A stretch of 64,000 nt of DNA from CAZMHN01 sp964566145 (GTDB lineage: Bacteria > Patescibacteriota > Patescibacteriia > Veblenbacterales > UBA10138), in contig CAZMHN010000002.1 in assembly GCA_964566145.1 (NCBI GenBank), positions 1 to 64,000 on the forward strand, in the 5' to 3' direction. The notes beneath the pieces were generated by a model. That model ran no database searches, had not been told where the DNA came from, and saw only the letters and a list, made by a program, of their open reading frames with translations. This document shows positions 32,961 to 42,065 of this stretch, piece by piece. The translations under genes were made by a program, and so were the position numbers. The stretch's first letter is position 1. Each line of letters opens with the position of its first letter.

Positions 32961-33518
32961 TTGCGCGACCGACAACGTTACCGCATCAACCACCAAATCC
33001 GCCTCCCCGAGGTTCAGCTCATTGACCACGAGGGGAAAGTGTGCGGCGTGGTGGCTACGTCAGAAGCTTTGCGACTGGCGAACGAGGTCGGCCTCGATCT
33101 GGTGGAGGTGAATCCGTCCGTCAGGCCGCCGATAGCCAAAATATTGGATTTCGGGCAGTTCCAGTACAAGCAGCAGAAGATAATCCAGGCTCAGCGCTCG
33201 AAAGCCAAGAAGGTGGAAATAAAGGGCATACGGTTGTCGCTGAATATCGGCGAACACGACAAGCAAACCCGCCTCAAGCAGGCCATCAAGTTCTTGGATG
33301 AAGGGCACAAGGTTAGGCTCGAAGTGGTTTTGAGGGGCAGGGAACGCGCTCACGCCGACCAGGCTAGGCAGGTGATGGAGCGGTTCGCCAACGACCTTGG
33401 AACTTCAGTGGAAGTGCCGTTCGCGCGGCAAGGCGGGCGCTTGAGCCTGCAAGTGGCGCGCAAGAAAGTTGTACCGCAGAAGCCAGCATCTCCCCAGGAG
33501 CAGACGCCAGTTTCCTAA
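32961..33518 (+). CDS. infC: Translation initiation factor IF-3
   Basis: 185 residues from TTG 32961 (RDRQRYRINHQIRLPEVQLID). The N-terminal domain ends near residue 80; the linker and C-terminal domain show KKVEIKGIRLSLNIGEHD and HKVRLEVVLRGRERAHADQA. An in-frame ATT at 32946 would add five residues; infC commonly starts at AUU, through which IF-3 controls its own synthesis, so that start is a real alternative. The gene begins 4-19 bases after the tmRNA 3' end, so the two RNAs must be separated by processing. It forms the classic infC-rpmI-rplT order. Confidence 0.95.
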   Translation: MRDRQRYRINHQIRLPEVQLIDHEGKVCGVVATSEALRLANEVGLDLVEVNPSVRPPIAKILDFGQFQYKQQKIIQAQRSKAKKVEIKGIRLSLNIGEHDKQTRLKQAIKFLDEGHKVRLEVVLRGRERAHADQARQVMERFANDLGTSVEVPFARQGGRLSLQVARKKVVPQKPASPQEQTPVS

Positions 33519-33534
33519 CCATTTTTTCAAGTCT

Positions 33535-33729
33535 ATGAAAGTGAAAAGCCACAAAGCGACCGTGAAGCGTTTCCGCGTGACCGGGAAGGGCAAGTTCATG
33601 AAGCGCACCGCCGGACAGGACCACTTCAATTCCCGCGAGCCCGGCAAGGTGACCCGCGCCAAGCGACGCGACGTTGAGATAGCCAAAGTGAACGTTCCGG
33701 CTTTGAAGAAGCTCATCCACCGTTCGTAA
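33535..33729 (+). CDS. rpmI: Ribosomal protein bL35
   Basis: 64 residues, MKVKSHKATVKRFRVTGKGK, matching the family start and usual length; very basic. ATG 33535 is 16 bases after infC and lacks a ribosome site. Large-subunit protein, cotranscribed with infC and rplT. Confidence 0.97.
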   Translation: MKVKSHKATVKRFRVTGKGKFMKRTAGQDHFNSREPGKVTRAKRRDVEIAKVNVPALKKLIHRS

Positions 33730-33747
33730 GATTTTTTCTATCCGACT

Positions 33748-34095
33748 ATGGCAAGAGTGAAGCGCGGCGTAATGCACGCCAAACGGCGCCGGAACATCCT
33801 GAAGCAGACCAAGGGGTATCGCTGGGGCCGAAAGAGCAAGATAAAGCTGGCTAAGACCGCGGCCACCAAGGCTGGTGCGTACGCTTTTGCGCACCGCAGG
33901 CGCAAGAAGTCCAACTTCCGCGCTTTGTGGCATGTGCAGATAAACGCGGCGGTCCGCGAGTACGGCTTGAGCTACAGTCGGTTCATAGACCTTTTGAAGA
34001 AGAACAAGATAGAGCTCGACAGGAAGATACTGTCCCAGCTGGCACGCGAGTATCCGGCTGTGTTCAAGAAGCTCGTGGAAGCCGTCAAGAAGTAG
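33748..34095 (+). CDS. rplT: Ribosomal protein bL20
   Basis: 115 residues, MARVKRGVMHAKRRRNILKQ, then GYRWGRKSKIKLAKTAATKAGAYAF and the C-terminal helical domain (INAAVREYGLSYSRFIDLLKK). Early 50S assembly protein. No ribosome site is visible upstream. The transcript ends at the terminator 34112-34140. Confidence 0.98.
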   Translation: MARVKRGVMHAKRRRNILKQTKGYRWGRKSKIKLAKTAATKAGAYAFAHRRRKKSNFRALWHVQINAAVREYGLSYSRFIDLLKKNKIELDRKILSQLAREYPAVFKKLVEAVKK

Positions 34096-34111
34096 GTTCG
34101 CCTGATTCCAG

Positions 34112-34140
34112 CCCCCCGACGCGTCGGGGGGTTTTGGTTT
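34112..34140 (+). terminator. Terminator after rplT
   Basis: CCCCCCGAC-GCGTCGGGGGG followed by TTTTGGTTT. Its T-run overlaps the -35 of the argS promoter. Confidence 0.93.
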
Positions 34141-34168
34141 TGAACGCAACCGGGAATTACTCTATACT
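34140..34168 (+). promoter_or_regulatory. Promoter of argS
   Basis: TTGAAC (34140-34145), 17 bases, TATACT (34163-34168). The ATG follows 10 bases later, so the transcript is predicted to be leaderless or nearly so. Confidence 0.75.
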
Positions 34169-34178
34169 AGTGAGCGCT

Positions 34179-35897
34179 ATGCTTTCCCAAAAACTCCATG
34201 AGGAAGTGGCCAGGGCCGCGTCTTTGCACTACGAGCTTGCTCATAATGAAGTGGAGCTTGAGCTGACGCGCGATTTGGCGCACGGCGACTATTCCAGCAA
34301 CGTGGCTTTGAAGGTGGCTTCCAAGTGGGGAGTGACGACGCGGGAGGCGGCCGCGACCATCGTGAAGGCGCTTCAGGAATCGGCCGTGCTGAACAAGTTG
34401 TGTGCGCACGTGACCGTAGCCGGACCGGGGTTCATCAATTTCCACCTGAAACCCGAGATGCAAGCTCACGCCGCGGCGAACGCCTTGGCGCCGCGCGAGC
34501 ACAATGTGCTGAAAGGCAAGCGTGTCATTGTCGAGTACTCCAGTCCGAACGTGGCCAAGCCCATGCATGTTGGACACGTACGCTCGACCATAATCGGGAG
34601 CGCCATCGCCGCCATGTACGAACGGCTGGGCGCGCAGGTAATCACCATAAACCACCTGGGCGATTGGGGTACGCAGTTCGGCAAGCTCATAGCGGCGTAC
34701 AAGCGCTGGGGCAGCCGAGCCAAGGTGAAGCACGATCCCATCGGCGAGCTTCTGAAGCTGTACGTGCATTTCCATGAGGCGCTCCCTGAACATCCGGAGC
34801 TGGAGAAGGAGGGCCAGGAAGAATTCCAGAAGCTGGAAGCCAAGAACCGCGAGAATCGGAGTCTGTGGCACTGGTTCAGACAGGAGTCCATCAAGGAGTT
34901 CGCCAAGGTGTACAAACGTCTCGGCGTGAAGTTCGCCTATACGACCGGCGAGAGTTTCTACGAACCCATGCTGAAGGGGGTCGTGTCCGACCTTCTGAAG
35001 CGGAAGATAGCCGTGAAGAACGAGGACGGGAGCGTGGTCGTGCATCTGCAGGCGGAAGGACTGTCGCCCTGCCTCATTCAAAAATCAGACGGGGCCTCGC
35101 TCTACGCCACCAGGGATCTGGCCGCCATACGGTACCGCGTACAGAGGTTCAAGCCGTCCGCGATCGTCTATGTGGTTGGGAACGAGCAGTCGCTACACTT
35201 TGACCAGGTGTACGCCGTGGCCAGGCTGGCCGGCTATGCCGGCAGTGCCCAGCTCATCCATGTGAAGTACGGGCTTATCTTGGGCAGTGACGGCCAGAAG
35301 CTCTCAACGCGCGAAGGTAAGACCATTCCCCTGAACGAGGTCATGGAGGAAGCGCACACCCGCGCGCGTGCCGTGGTGGAAGCCAAGAGTCCGAAGCTTT
35401 CGGCTGTCCAGCGCGAGCGCGTGGCGGAGACTGTTGGTATCGGCGCGGTGAAGTATAACGACCTGCACCAGAACCGCCTGACCGACATCACGTTCGATTG
35501 GAACAAGATGCTGGCGCTGGAAGGCAACAGCGCGCCGTACCTGCAGTACACGTACGTGCGCCTGAAGAGCATTTTGCGGAACGCGGGCAAAAGCCGGGTG
35601 GGGAAGATAACTTCCGCGGCGTTTACCCACGGCACAGCCGACGACCAGCGCCTGGTGCGCCTTATAGGCCGGTATCCGGAGTACCTGCGTTATGCGGTAG
35701 ACGAGCACGGCCCGCACCTCCTGGCCAACTACTTGTATGAGCTTTCGAATCTGGTGAATTCCTACTACCACGCACAGCCGGTGTTGAAGGCCGAGCCCAA
35801 GGTCCGTTCCTTGCGGTTGGCGCTGGTGCGCACGGCGGCCGAAGTCATAGCCGACGGGCTAGGCGCTCTTGGCGTGGGGGTAGTGGAGCGAATGTAA
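34179..35897 (+). CDS. argS: Arginyl-tRNA synthetase
   Basis: 572 residues, class I. The N-terminal Add-1 tRNA-binding domain is followed by the HIGH motif as HVGH in VAKPMHVGHVRSTIIG (near residue 130) and the KMSKS loop as GQKLSTREGKTI (near residue 374). The anticodon-binding DALR domain ends DGLGALGVGVVERM. ATG 34179 fits the leaderless promoter; a longer reading would run into the rplT terminator. Confidence 0.97.
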   Translation: MLSQKLHEEVARAASLHYELAHNEVELELTRDLAHGDYSSNVALKVASKWGVTTREAAATIVKALQESAVLNKLCAHVTVAGPGFINFHLKPEMQAHAAANALAPREHNVLKGKRVIVEYSSPNVAKPMHVGHVRSTIIGSAIAAMYERLGAQVITINHLGDWGTQFGKLIAAYKRWGSRAKVKHDPIGELLKLYVHFHEALPEHPELEKEGQEEFQKLEAKNRENRSLWHWFRQESIKEFAKVYKRLGVKFAYTTGESFYEPMLKGVVSDLLKRKIAVKNEDGSVVVHLQAEGLSPCLIQKSDGASLYATRDLAAIRYRVQRFKPSAIVYVVGNEQSLHFDQVYAVARLAGYAGSAQLIHVKYGLILGSDGQKLSTREGKTIPLNEVMEEAHTRARAVVEAKSPKLSAVQRERVAETVGIGAVKYNDLHQNRLTDITFDWNKMLALEGNSAPYLQYTYVRLKSILRNAGKSRVGKITSAAFTHGTADDQRLVRLIGRYPEYLRYAVDEHGPHLLANYLYELSNLVNSYYHAQPVLKAEPKVRSLRLALVRTAAEVIADGLGALGVGVVERM

Positions 35898-35906
35898 CCG
35901 TCGAGC

Positions 35907-35912
35907 TATACT
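35907..35912 (+). promoter_or_regulatory. -10 box of a membrane protein gene
   Basis: TATACT, 6 bases before ATG 35919. Leaderless start predicted; -35 weak. Confidence 0.5.
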
Positions 35913-35918
35913 GAATAT

Positions 35919-36362
35919 ATGGATTTCTCGGTTCCTCAGGGCGCGTACGCCCAACCCAAGCCTTCGCGCGGCGTGTTTGTGAAAATTATACTGTCGCTCA
36001 CTTTTGTGACGGTGTTTGCCGCCGCCGCTGTTCTAGTGGGAGAACAGTACAACTGGTTTAGAAGCTCGGATGCGTGGCAGGCCGTGTTTCTGTCGAACGG
36101 GCAGGTATATTTCGGCCACGTAGTCAGCACCACGCCAACCACTGTCGTACTGCAGGACATTTACTACCTGCAAGCTTCCGGGCCGTTGCAGGCCGGAGCG
36201 GAACAGCAGCAAAAGGACTTGGCGCTGGTGAAGCTGGGCGCCGAGCTCCACGGGCCCACGGACGAGATGCGCATCAACCGGGAGCAGGTGTTGTTCGTAG
36301 AGGACCTGAAAGACGATTCCAAGGTAGTCAGCGCCATAGAGCAGCATCGGGTGGGAAGGTAA
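35919..36362 (+). CDS. Membrane-anchored hypothetical protein
   Basis: 147 residues. A cytoplasmic N-terminus of about 20 residues precedes one transmembrane helix (FVKIILSLTFVTVFAAAAVLVG). The soluble part starts WQAVFLSNGQVYFGHVVSTT and has short beta strands (TTVVLQDIYYL), a Gln/Lys-rich loop and a final helix. The pattern of residues after the membrane segment is one I associate with small Patescibacteria envelope proteins of unknown role, but no named family is assigned. It has its own -10 box and ends at the terminator 36379-36402. Confidence 0.75.
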   Translation: MDFSVPQGAYAQPKPSRGVFVKIILSLTFVTVFAAAAVLVGEQYNWFRSSDAWQAVFLSNGQVYFGHVVSTTPTTVVLQDIYYLQASGPLQAGAEQQQKDLALVKLGAELHGPTDEMRINREQVLFVEDLKDDSKVVSAIEQHRVGR

Positions 36363-36378
36363 CGGTTCCGTGTTATAG

Positions 36379-36402
36379 AGCCGCTCACGCGGCTTGTTTT
36401 TT
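36379..36402 (+). terminator. Intrinsic terminator upstream of ileS
   Basis: AGCCGC-TCAC-GCGGCT followed by TGTTTTTT. It overlaps the -35 box of the ileS promoter. Confidence 0.9.
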
Positions 36403-36422
36403 GCGTGCGTTTCTCGTATAGT
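36394..36422 (+). promoter_or_regulatory. Promoter of ileS-recO
   Basis: TTGTTT (36394-36399), 17 bases, TATAGT (36417-36422), then 10 bases to the ATG at 36433. The terminator T-run doubles as the -35. Confidence 0.65.
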
Positions 36423-36432
36423 GAAGCGTGTT

Positions 36433-39324
36433 ATGGTGAAGTTCCCCGAGCTCGAAGAGAAGTGGCTGGCGTACTGGAGGGAGCACGACGTTTTCGCAAA
36501 GACGCTGGCCAAGCCCGCACCTGCGGGTAATTTTGTTTTTTTCGAAGGGCCGCCTACTGCGAACGGCAAGCCAGGCATACACCACGTGCTGGCCCGCGCG
36601 TTCAAGGACCTTATTCCGCGCTACAAGACCATGCGCGGATTCAAGGTGGAGCGCAAGGCCGGCTGGGACACGCAGGGCCTGCCGGTGGAACTGCAGGTGG
36701 AAAAGGAGCTGGGGTTCAAGGGCAAGCCGGACATAGAAAAGTACGGCGTAAAGGAGTTCAACGAGCAGTGCAAAAAGGACGTGTGGAAGTACCAGGAGGA
36801 CTGGGAAAAGCTTACTGAGCGCATGGGGTTCTGGCTCGACCTGGAACACCCGTACGTTACGTACGAACGTCCGTACATAGAAAGCTTGTGGTGGATTCTA
36901 AGCCAGGTGCACAAGGCCGGTTTGCTGTACCAGGATTATAAAGTTCTGCCGCACTGTCCCAGATGCGCCACGGCGCTTTCCTCGCATGAGGTAGCCTTGG
37001 GGTACAAGAGTATTCCAGATAAAGCGGTGTACGTAAAGTTCAAGATAAGGCCAGGACAGAACGTCAGCGATATTTTTACTACCAATGACAGTACATTCAT
37101 TTTGTCATGGACCACGACACCCTGGACTTTACCAGGCAATGTTGCTTTGGCTGTAGGTGAAGACATTGAGTATGAGATATGGGAACAGAACGGCGATTAT
37201 CTTATTGTTGCAGCCAAGTGCAGAGAGCAAGTTGGTATTGGTGGTAATCCAGAGACTCGAGGACCGCTATTGGGGAAGAGATTGGTAGGCTTACAATACG
37301 AACCATTGTTCGACATCAAACCTTTGCAGAACGACAAGTCGCACCGCGTATACGCCGCTCCATTCGTGACCACAACCGACGGTACAGGCGTGGTGCATAC
37401 TGCTGTCATGTATGGCGAAGATGACTTCAATCTTGGTTCCGAGGTCGGCCTGCCCAAGTACCACACAGTGGACGAGAACGGCAACTTCACTGCCGACGTG
37501 CCGCAGTGGCAAGGCAAGTTCGTGAAAGATAAGGCCGTGGAGCAGGGGATAGTCGAGGACCTTAAGAGCCGCGGACTTCTTTTCAGCGAGGAAACGTACA
37601 CGCACGACTATCCGTTCTGCTGGCGGTGCGGAACGCCGCTTTTGTACTACGCCAAGCCGTCGTGGTTCATAAAAATGTCAGCCCTGAAGGAAGAGCTCAA
37701 AGCCGGGAACGAAGCAATCAACTGGTACCCGGGGCATATAAAGTACGGCAGGTTCGGCGAATGGCTGGACGGCATAAAAGACTGGGCCATTTCGCGCGAG
37801 CGGTACTGGGGCACGCCTTTGCCCATTTGGCGTTGCACGGAGTGCAAGCATGAAATTGTCATTGGCAGTGTGGCGGAACTTTCGGAAAAGTCCGGCGTAA
37901 AATTTACCAAGGATTTTGACCCGCACCGCCCGTTCATAGACGAAGTGTCCTGGTCGTGCAAACAGTGCGGCAAGGGTGAGGTGAAGCGCGTGCCTGAAGT
38001 AGCTGACTGCTGGTTCGATTCAGGCTCCATGCCGTTCGCACAATGGGGCTATCCTCACGCGGAAGGGAGCAGTGACGCCTTAGCTTCGCACTACCCGGCG
38101 GATTTCATTTCCGAGGCCATAGACCAAACCCGCGGCTGGTTCTACACGCTTTTGGCCGTGGCCACGCTATTGAAAAAGGCAGGGGCTATCAAAGAAGTGC
38201 CGCCTTATCGGAACGTCATTTGCCTTGGGCACATAAACGATGCCAAGGGGCAGAAGATGTCAAAATCCAAAGGCAACGTCGTAGACCCATGGGACATGAT
38301 AGGGAAGTACGGCATCGACGCGGTGCGTTTGCACCTGTACACCGTGAACCAGCCCGGGGAACCTAAGAATTTCGACGAGAAAGAGGTGGACGAGGTGGTG
38401 AAGAAAACTTTCCTCATCCTTATGAACGTGGTGACTTTCTACGAGCTGTACAAAGGCAAGGGTGCCGTTCCGGCACAGGCGCCCGGCGCGGAGCACGTGA
38501 TGGATAAGTGGGTGCTGGCGCTGTTGCAGCAGCTCACAAACGAGGTTACGAGCCGTCTGGAAGCCTATGAGGTCACCGAGGCCGGGCGCAAGCTGGCGGG
38601 ATTCGTGACTGAACTTTCCACGTGGTACGTGCGCCGCTCGCGCGACAGGTTCAAGGAAGAGGGAGCGGACAAGCAAGCGGCGCTCGCGACCCTGGGCTAC
38701 GCGTTGTCGACGCTGGCGAAACTGATGGCCCCGTTCACGCCGTTCGTGGCCGAGGAGGCGTACACGCGAGTGAGCGGTACGAAAGAGTCAGTGCATTTGG
38801 AAGTGTGGCCCGAGACAAAAGAGCTTACAGCCGAGCAGGGTGCCCTATTGCTTTCCATGGATGAAGCCAGGCACGTGGTGGAAATGGCCTTGGCGCAACG
38901 CGCCGCCGCAGGCATGAAAGTGCGCCAGCCGTTGCGCGCGCTTACCGTGCGGGGGGCGAACCTCTCGCCTGAATCAGTGGCCGTAGTGGCGGAGGAGGTA
39001 AACGTATTGAACGTTGAGCAGGAGGTCGGGCCTGAGCTTTCCGTGTCCCTCGACACCACCCTTGATGACGAGCTTACTGCCATGGGCCAGGTGCGCGAAT
39101 TCACGCGGCAGGTGAACGCTCTGCGCAAAGCCAAAGGGCTTACCATAAAAGACAAAGTGAACATGGTCGTACAGGCGCCAGCGGAACTGCGGGCGGCCCT
39201 GACGGCGCGCGAAGTGGAAGTTCTGCGCGCGGTCATCGCGTCGTCCGTAGTATTCACGGATGAACCGCAAGAAGACCAGTTGGAAGTGGGGGAGAGTCAG
39301 GTGAGCGTCAGACTAGCGAAGTAA
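36433..39324 (+). CDS. ileS: Isoleucyl-tRNA synthetase
   Basis: 963 residues, class I. The HIGH region is PPTANGKPGIHHVLARAFKD (residues about 38-57); the following signature reads GWDTQGLPVE with Gln where His is usual. The CP1 editing domain (TSWTTTPWTLPGN here WTTTPWTLPGN) lies at residues about 210-400, the KMSKS loop is GQKMSKSKGNVVDP (near 606), and the C-terminal anticodon domain follows. ATG 36433 fits the promoter. Bases about 37050-37420 inside the editing domain are visibly richer in A/T than the rest. recO starts on the last base of the stop codon. Confidence 0.97.
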   Translation: MVKFPELEEKWLAYWREHDVFAKTLAKPAPAGNFVFFEGPPTANGKPGIHHVLARAFKDLIPRYKTMRGFKVERKAGWDTQGLPVELQVEKELGFKGKPDIEKYGVKEFNEQCKKDVWKYQEDWEKLTERMGFWLDLEHPYVTYERPYIESLWWILSQVHKAGLLYQDYKVLPHCPRCATALSSHEVALGYKSIPDKAVYVKFKIRPGQNVSDIFTTNDSTFILSWTTTPWTLPGNVALAVGEDIEYEIWEQNGDYLIVAAKCREQVGIGGNPETRGPLLGKRLVGLQYEPLFDIKPLQNDKSHRVYAAPFVTTTDGTGVVHTAVMYGEDDFNLGSEVGLPKYHTVDENGNFTADVPQWQGKFVKDKAVEQGIVEDLKSRGLLFSEETYTHDYPFCWRCGTPLLYYAKPSWFIKMSALKEELKAGNEAINWYPGHIKYGRFGEWLDGIKDWAISRERYWGTPLPIWRCTECKHEIVIGSVAELSEKSGVKFTKDFDPHRPFIDEVSWSCKQCGKGEVKRVPEVADCWFDSGSMPFAQWGYPHAEGSSDALASHYPADFISEAIDQTRGWFYTLLAVATLLKKAGAIKEVPPYRNVICLGHINDAKGQKMSKSKGNVVDPWDMIGKYGIDAVRLHLYTVNQPGEPKNFDEKEVDEVVKKTFLILMNVVTFYELYKGKGAVPAQAPGAEHVMDKWVLALLQQLTNEVTSRLEAYEVTEAGRKLAGFVTELSTWYVRRSRDRFKEEGADKQAALATLGYALSTLAKLMAPFTPFVAEEAYTRVSGTKESVHLEVWPETKELTAEQGALLLSMDEARHVVEMALAQRAAAGMKVRQPLRALTVRGANLSPESVAVVAEEVNVLNVEQEVGPELSVSLDTTLDDELTAMGQVREFTRQVNALRKAKGLTIKDKVNMVVQAPAELRAALTAREVEVLRAVIASSVVFTDEPQEDQLEVGESQVSVRLAK

Positions 39325-40073
39325 TGTCAACATTCGTTACAACCGGCTACGTACTGAACGTACGTCCGTGGCGCGAGTACGACAGGCTGTACACGGTTTT
39401 GACGCCCGACCACGGCAAGCTCGAGCTGGTGGCGGCCGGCGCCAGGAAGCTGTCTTCCAAGCTGTCGCCTCACCTGCAGCCTTTTTGTGAGGTGGAAGTT
39501 ATGGTGGCGAACGGCCGGGCCCGCGGCCGCCTGGCTTCGGCCGTGGTGCGTGACGTGCTGGTTCCCGAAAGCGCGCGCGAACCGGCCACAGTGGCATTGG
39601 GACAGCTGATGCTGGAAGTAGCCAATGTCATGACGCGGGAAGGCCAGCACGAGGCGGAGCTGGCTTTGGTGTTGCGCCAGGGGCTTGAGGGTTTGAGCAC
39701 CTTGCCCAAGGAGCCGGATACGTGGCGCCCGGCCGCCCACGGCCTGCTGGCCGCGTACCTTATAGGGGTTTTGAAGGCCACGGGGCTGGCCGTGCGTTTG
39801 ACGCGCTGCGAGCAGTGCCACCTGGAACTCACCGAACCTACGGTGGTCAGTTGGACCGAGCACGGCTTTGCCCATGTGGACCACGTGAACCCGGGCGATA
39901 CGACGGTGAAACTGGAGCCCGAAGTTCTGCGTTGGTTGCAGCAGGCGGTCAAGGAGATTCCGGAAACCGCCGACCCCCTGCCGCCGGCGGTGCTCACGTT
40001 CCTACTGGACCTGGTGTCGGGGCACGCCAATAGGGCACTCTCCACTCTGAAGGTGCTTCGTAGTATCCTGTAG
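39324..40073 (+). CDS. recO: DNA repair protein RecO
   Basis: 249 residues: the OB-fold start MSTFVTTGYVLNVRPWREYDRLYTVL, the basic GKLELVAAGARKLSSKL, then the helical domain. Only one zinc-type pair (CEQCHLEL) remains where many RecO proteins have four Cys, so the metal site is probably lost. RecO loads RecA at gaps with RecR. The ATG overlaps the ileS TAA by one base (TAATG). Confidence 0.92.
   Translation: MSTFVTTGYVLNVRPWREYDRLYTVLTPDHGKLELVAAGARKLSSKLSPHLQPFCEVEVMVANGRARGRLASAVVRDVLVPESAREPATVALGQLMLEVANVMTREGQHEAELALVLRQGLEGLSTLPKEPDTWRPAAHGLLAAYLIGVLKATGLAVRLTRCEQCHLELTEPTVVSWTEHGFAHVDHVNPGDTTVKLEPEVLRWLQQAVKEIPETADPLPPAVLTFLLDLVSGHANRALSTLKVLRSIL
40064..40069 (+). promoter_or_regulatory. 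Possible -10 box before the 646-aa membrane protein gene
   Basis: TATCCT inside the end of recO, 6 bases before ATG 40076; spacing fits the leaderless pattern. The gene could also be cotranscribed with recO. Confidence 0.35.
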
Positions 40074-40075
40074 GT

Positions 40076-42016
40076 ATGCCAAATACTGAAGAACCGTCGA
40101 ACGTACGAGATATTGATGTGAATCAGGACCTCGAGCTTGATGCGGGGGCCGAGGAACCACGCGTTCAGACCAAGTCCGTACGACAAGCGGAAAAGGCGTT
40201 TTCGAAGTTCTACCATGACCGCGGTACGGAGGACCTGGCGCATGCCGTGAAGCGTTCGCGCAGACGCCGCGGCTGGCTCTATCTCACTTCCGCGCTCGGC
40301 ATTCTCCTGGCCGCGGCCCTGGTGGCGCTTTACATGATACAGAGCGGCAAGGTGGGTAAGTTCGGCGAGGAGAACGTGCAGTTCGCACTGTCCGCTCCGG
40401 CTGAAAGCCCATCGGGGCAGGAGGTAGTGTTGGAATTGAGCTATGAGAACGGCCAGAATGTGGGGCTTAGGGACGTGGAAGTCACCATGCGTTACCCCGA
40501 CGGGTTCACGTTCGCGTCAGCCGAGCCGTTGCCGGACAATACTGAAGGGACGCGTTTCCGTTTGCGGCGCGTGGATGAGGGCGCTTCGGGCAAGCTCACT
40601 GTCCGCGGACAGCTCGTGGGTGAGGTGGGGGAGGAAAAGCGGTTCAGCGCCGTGGTCGATTACGAACCAGAGAACCTGAACGCCCAGTACAACAAAATCG
40701 TGAACGCCTCGGTCAAGTTGGTGGCGTCGGTACTGAACTTAGAGCTTGCGGGTCCTTCCCAGTTGCCGGCCGGAGGCCAGCCTCTGGTCGTCTCGGCCAC
40801 GTACAAAAACAGCTCTACGAGCAAGCTTGAAAGATTGGCTGTGCGGCTTACGTCACCAGGGGGCTTTGAGCTTGAAGTGCCTCAGCTTGAGCCGGTGCCC
40901 AACAGCCAGAGTACGTGGCGCTTACCGGACCTGGAGCCCAAAGCCGAGGGCAAGGTCGAGTTCAAGGGCACATTCACCGACGCGGCCACGGCCGGCGGTC
41001 AGGAACTCCGGGTGGCGGTTGGTCTCGTGAACGAGGACGGGAGCTTTACTGTGCAGGAGGAGAAGAACCATGCTTTCACACTGGTACGCTCCGCTTTCAT
41101 TTTGGACCTGACGGTGAACGACGTATCACTGAAGAGTGCGGTGGATGCCGGGCAGGAGCTGGAATATCAGCTTACCTATGCGAATGAGGGTGAATTGCCG
41201 TTCACGAATATACAGCTCATTGCGAAACTCAACCCTGCATTCTTCGACTGGTCAACCTTCCGCGACGGATCGGGCAGTCGGGCCGACGCTTCAGCCGGGA
41301 CCATTACCTGGACTTCGCAGGAAGTGCCTTCGCTCACGCACTTGAGTCCCTCCAGCCGTGGCGTGCTCCGGTGGTCGGTGCGCCTGAACGGCGCATTGCC
41401 GCAAGACGGCACCGGGGTTTCGTTCGTGAGCTATGTAGAAGCGACTGGTACTCAAGTATTAAGCCCGGACAGGGAACAAGAGTTCACGGCCAAGTCCAAT
41501 GACGTGGCCAGCCGCATCAATACGCGATTCACGCTGGATGCGCAGGGCAGGTACTACACCGAGGAGTTGGTGAAAATAGGTTCAGGGCCTTTGCCGCCGA
41601 AAGTGGGGGAGACTACCACGTATGTCATCCTGTGGAAGCTGGGCAACACCTCGAACGAGGTTGAGAACATAGAAGTGACAACCACCCTGCCTGAAGGCGT
41701 CAGCTGGACCGGACAGAGCACGGTGACCGCCGGGCAGAATCTTACTTTCAATCCAAACACGCGTGAGGCGAAGTGGCAACTGAACCGTCTTCCGGCCGGT
41801 GCGGGTACGAGCTTTGCCAAGCCCGAAGCCACCTTCGAGGTCGCCATTACGCCTCAATCTGCGGACGCAGATAAGATATTGGTCCTCTCTAAGACCACTA
41901 CCGCTACGGCCAAGGATACTTACTCCGAAGCCAACCTTATTGCCACCGCCAAGTTCATCACCACTGAGATAGATGACGACCTGGCGGCTCAGGGCAAGGG
42001 GATAGTGGTGAGGTAG
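40076..42016 (+). CDS. Single-pass membrane protein with repeated DUF11/Ig-like extracellular domains
   Basis: 646 residues. The cytoplasmic N-terminus (about 65 residues, ending KRSRRRRGW) is followed by one transmembrane helix (LYLTSALGILLAAALVALYMI). The outside part has at least four related beta-sandwich modules: VVLELSYENGQNVGLRDVEVTMRYPDGF, LVVSATYKNSSTSKLERLAVRL, LEYQLTYANEGELPFTNIQLIAKL and YVILWKLGNTSNEVENIEVTTTLPEGV. This pattern (conserved repeat with 'ENxGxxxxxxVxVxxxLP') is that of DUF11/CARDB-like modules, often in adhesive surface proteins. It starts 2 bases after recO and ends at a strong bidirectional terminator. Confidence 0.82.
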   Translation: MPNTEEPSNVRDIDVNQDLELDAGAEEPRVQTKSVRQAEKAFSKFYHDRGTEDLAHAVKRSRRRRGWLYLTSALGILLAAALVALYMIQSGKVGKFGEENVQFALSAPAESPSGQEVVLELSYENGQNVGLRDVEVTMRYPDGFTFASAEPLPDNTEGTRFRLRRVDEGASGKLTVRGQLVGEVGEEKRFSAVVDYEPENLNAQYNKIVNASVKLVASVLNLELAGPSQLPAGGQPLVVSATYKNSSTSKLERLAVRLTSPGGFELEVPQLEPVPNSQSTWRLPDLEPKAEGKVEFKGTFTDAATAGGQELRVAVGLVNEDGSFTVQEEKNHAFTLVRSAFILDLTVNDVSLKSAVDAGQELEYQLTYANEGELPFTNIQLIAKLNPAFFDWSTFRDGSGSRADASAGTITWTSQEVPSLTHLSPSSRGVLRWSVRLNGALPQDGTGVSFVSYVEATGTQVLSPDREQEFTAKSNDVASRINTRFTLDAQGRYYTEELVKIGSGPLPPKVGETTTYVILWKLGNTSNEVENIEVTTTLPEGVSWTGQSTVTAGQNLTFNPNTREAKWQLNRLPAGAGTSFAKPEATFEVAITPQSADADKILVLSKTTTATAKDTYSEANLIATAKFITTEIDDDLAAQGKGIVVR

Positions 42017-42022
42017 CCGGAA

Positions 42023-42065
42023 AAAGAAGCGCCCCCGTGCAGGTGTTTTTGCACGGGGGTTTGTT
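42023..42065. terminator. Bidirectional terminator between convergent genes
   Basis: CCCCCGTGCA / TGCACGGGGG (42032-42041 and 42050-42059), flanked by AAAAAG on the left and TTTGTT on the right, so it serves both the plus-strand gene ending 42016 and the minus-strand gene ending 42065. Confidence 0.92.
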
